Positions 61,733 through 64,000 of a stretch of DNA of 64,000 bases are shown piece after piece (within the stretch, counting starts at the first letter, position 1; the number at the start of each line of letters is the position of its first letter). This DNA comes from Centropus unirufus (Eukaryota > Chordata > Aves > Cuculiformes > Centropidae), in assembly GCA_013397695.1 (NCBI GenBank), contig VYZI01000112.1, positions 888,731 through 952,730 of the forward strand. Reading direction: 5' to 3'. The notes under the pieces were generated by a model. That model saw only the letters and a program-made list of their open reading frames with translations, ran no database searches and was not told the DNA's origin. The translations under genes were made by a program, and so were the position numbers.

Positions 61733-64000
61733 GGGGATTGCATCCATGCATTTTATGGATTGTGTGCCTTCAGGTTCCTTATGTAATCTCCAATGCAGTC
61801 TGCTGTGGTTGGCAGTTCTTCATTCTCTCAGCTTTCTACAACTTGGGTGGTGTGGCTTGAGCACTTGCCAGTGAAGCCTGAGGCAAATATTATTCTATTA
61901 TTATTGGGGAATGATGCACTGAAAACAGAAAGAGGTAGATTTGGGGTGTGTTTTCACTTGGCTGTCTACCTTCTAACAGATTCCATTTAAAACCACAATT
62001 CTATTTTCCTTTATATGATTTACAGTGCTCAAATCTCTGTAGTTGCTTCTGAGTTGTTGCTAGGTGTGAACGTATTTGCAAATTCGGATTTATTTTTCAG
62101 TGGTACTCCAGGAAGAAGAAGATATCCAAAGCTAAGCCCTCAAACATCAAAGAGTTAATGATTACCTGTTTTTTTTTCCTTTTATTTAAAAAAAAGTAAA
62201 AAATCAAGCCCTGCAGGCAGTGGAACCTTCAGGATGTGGGTGCACACAGTGCTGCCTTGTGCAGCATGAGGATAGGCTGAAACAAACATTGGGAATGTAC
62301 AGACTGCCCCTATTCATCTGAAACTAGGTTCTGCTAGAGTAAATGCTAAGAATATTAACCATTTCAACACCAAGTGGAGACATCAGGAAAAGCAGTCTGA
62401 CCTGCGTGTTCTCCATGCTCTGTCAGAATGGACTCAACTGCCCCAACAGGCCTGAACCACTGGGGGGGGGAAACAAGTCAAGTGTTCTTTCTGGAGGGTT
62501 GGGGCTCCATTACCAGGATCACTGGCTCATTCCTCAGCATCACTGTGGAGGTCTGTCTTAGAGATGAAGATTCAGTGTGCAATCTGTTTTAACCCTGGGA
62601 AGCTAAGGAGCAGTTATAATTACAGAATTCTGTAGCAAAGGATGGAATTCAGGCTAATCTACATCTGCGCTTCCTTTTCTTCTACCTCCTTTCTTCCTCT
62701 TCTATTGCCAAAAACTGAAGGGGAGCCTTCTTCCGTATGAAACAAGGATGCCTTGAGGAGGAATTAATAGTTTTAAGAGATTTGCTATCCCTGGAAGCTT
62801 TTTGAAAGCAGTGCTATGCAGACCTCCCAAAACGAGCTCTGGCATTTCAGATTTATCATCAAATTGTCATCCACTTCCAAGAGGCTGGTTGCAGATGTAA
62901 TGTATAGCCTATGAAAGATCCTTGTCCTTTCAACTTGCAGTTGCATCTCCAAAAACTGCCATCCATACAAAGGTATATCTTATATCATAGCGAGGTCAAC
63001 AAGTAACATTACCCCCCAGCTTAATCATACAAGCCTTAATCTAAACTTATGACTAATATCTGTTAAATGAAGCCCTGAATGAGAAATTGTCTACTCAGAG
63101 GTCACAAAGGCATCTAATGATCTGCAAGAGAATCCTTTATTGATGAAAACTGAGTCTCAGTTGAGAAGCACCATATGAAATATGGATAAATGAGCCAACA
63201 TTATCTCACAGAGGAACCTCTTGTGTTTTGGCAAGGAGACAATGCTGTTGCCTGTTGGCAGAGACTCATGATTTGCACATAGGTAGGCTAGTTTTAAGTC
63301 GAACAGTCACAGAAATCAGCTGCAGGGCTGATATTCTGGCAACAGGTCTCATACAGATTGATGAGATTTCGTTTTAGTTCTGCTAGCTTAGAGAAAGGCC
63401 ACAGCTCCCTTATTTGTAAACACTTTCCATTGGGAGAAGGACCATTCACCTTCAAGTTTTCCCGTAGATTGATTGTGTGAAATGAGGGAGACTTACAAGC
63501 TCAATTTAAAAGAATTGCTCATCAAAAAGAAAAGATTTTCCTTCACTCAGGGGAAAGTTAGTAAATTGAGTAAGACATTGAAAGGACTGATAAGAACGGC
63601 CAGCAGAAATTGTTTCAAAATAGAGGAAGGAAAGAATTTAGAAGAAAAAAACGTGAAGTAGAACTGCTGGCTACAGTTATAGATGGGAAACTTTCCTTCT
63701 TAAGCTTTTGTGTTCCGTGTGCAAGAAGAGATCCCTGAAGAGATTTTTCTTCTAGCAGATGTATATATTAAAACAAACTGTGAGTACATCTTAGGGAAGA
63801 ATTTAGTTCTTTGGTATAACAGCTAACAGGCTAAAATCTATTTCTTCAAATAGTTGGATTGTATTCAGTAAGGATTATTGCATATCTATGCAGCTGCTAT
63901 TAGGTCATTTTATTCCAGACTATATTCTGGAGCCCACTGTGACAGTTACAAAATTCAGCCAGAAGCTATTGTTGAACTCTATGTATCTGCCTTCTCTTTA
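61733..64000. other. Unassigned non-coding DNA
   Basis: No gene or transposon recognised to the end of the window. A run of nine G at 62462-62470 and a T-rich/A-rich pair at 62169-62201 are the only simple tracts. Short frames of 60-72 codons have no similarity I recognise. Confidence 0.55.

Noticed and set aside
1..64000. CRISPR array, tRNA or rRNA genes, telomeric TTAGGG arrays, retroviral proviruses
   Set aside because: No spaced direct-repeat array, no cloverleaf box A/B pairs, no rRNA blocks, no TTAGGG run, and no paired long terminal repeats or gag/pol-like frames were seen by eye.

Overview
The window is AT-rich vertebrate nuclear DNA, almost certainly from a bird. The main evidence is a set of chicken-repeat-1 (CR1) LINE fragments in both orientations. 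They carry the avian CR1 3' region, the short ATTCTATGAT-like tail and decayed C-terminal reverse-transcriptase reading frames. Repeat density is low: about 4 kb of recognisable interspersed repeats by my own boundaries, or 6-7 percent, which fits a bird better than a crocodile or turtle. I cannot name the species. There is one ambiguous base at 14857.

I found no host protein-coding gene, exon chain, tRNA, rRNA, known microRNA or CRISPR array. Open frames are 60-149 codons long, which is what stop-poor chance frames give in this composition. Those with recognisable protein similarity lie inside CR1 copies. The DNA is best read as intergenic sequence or part of a very large intron.

Layout. 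1-7000: three CR1 fragments on the + strand (about 405-680, 4585-4817, 5995-6395); the third is an internal piece of the reverse-transcriptase ORF with no 3' end. 6400-22970: no recognised interspersed repeat, with several homeodomain-motif-dense blocks. 22971-23345: a decayed mariner transposon end on the - strand. 27008-27642: CR1 (+). 27968-27990: a CA microsatellite. 31628-32290 and 32526-32890: two adjacent CR1 copies on the - strand. 38661-39072: CR1 (-). 44851-44910: a 30-bp tandem duplication. About 46150-46400: an ancient MIR/L3-like repeat. About 49011-49200: an ancient, diverged CR1 (-). 49741-49785: a 15-bp minisatellite. 50140-50198: a GATA/GACA microsatellite. 52968-53845: the longest CR1 (-), a close sister of the copy at 27 kb in inverted orientation. 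59240-59660: a local rise in CpG. 61613-61732: a short CR1 tail (-).

Nothing here amounts to a new biological system. The most checkable observations are three perfect hairpins of identical geometry (10-bp stem, 4-nt loop), the mariner remnant whose third catalytic aspartate is deleted, the inverted pair of closely related CR1 copies, a 25-bp AT-rich motif found twice 1.1 kb apart, and two ATTAATTG sites spaced exactly 20 bp. Functional readings of non-coding blocks are inference and need cross-species alignment.
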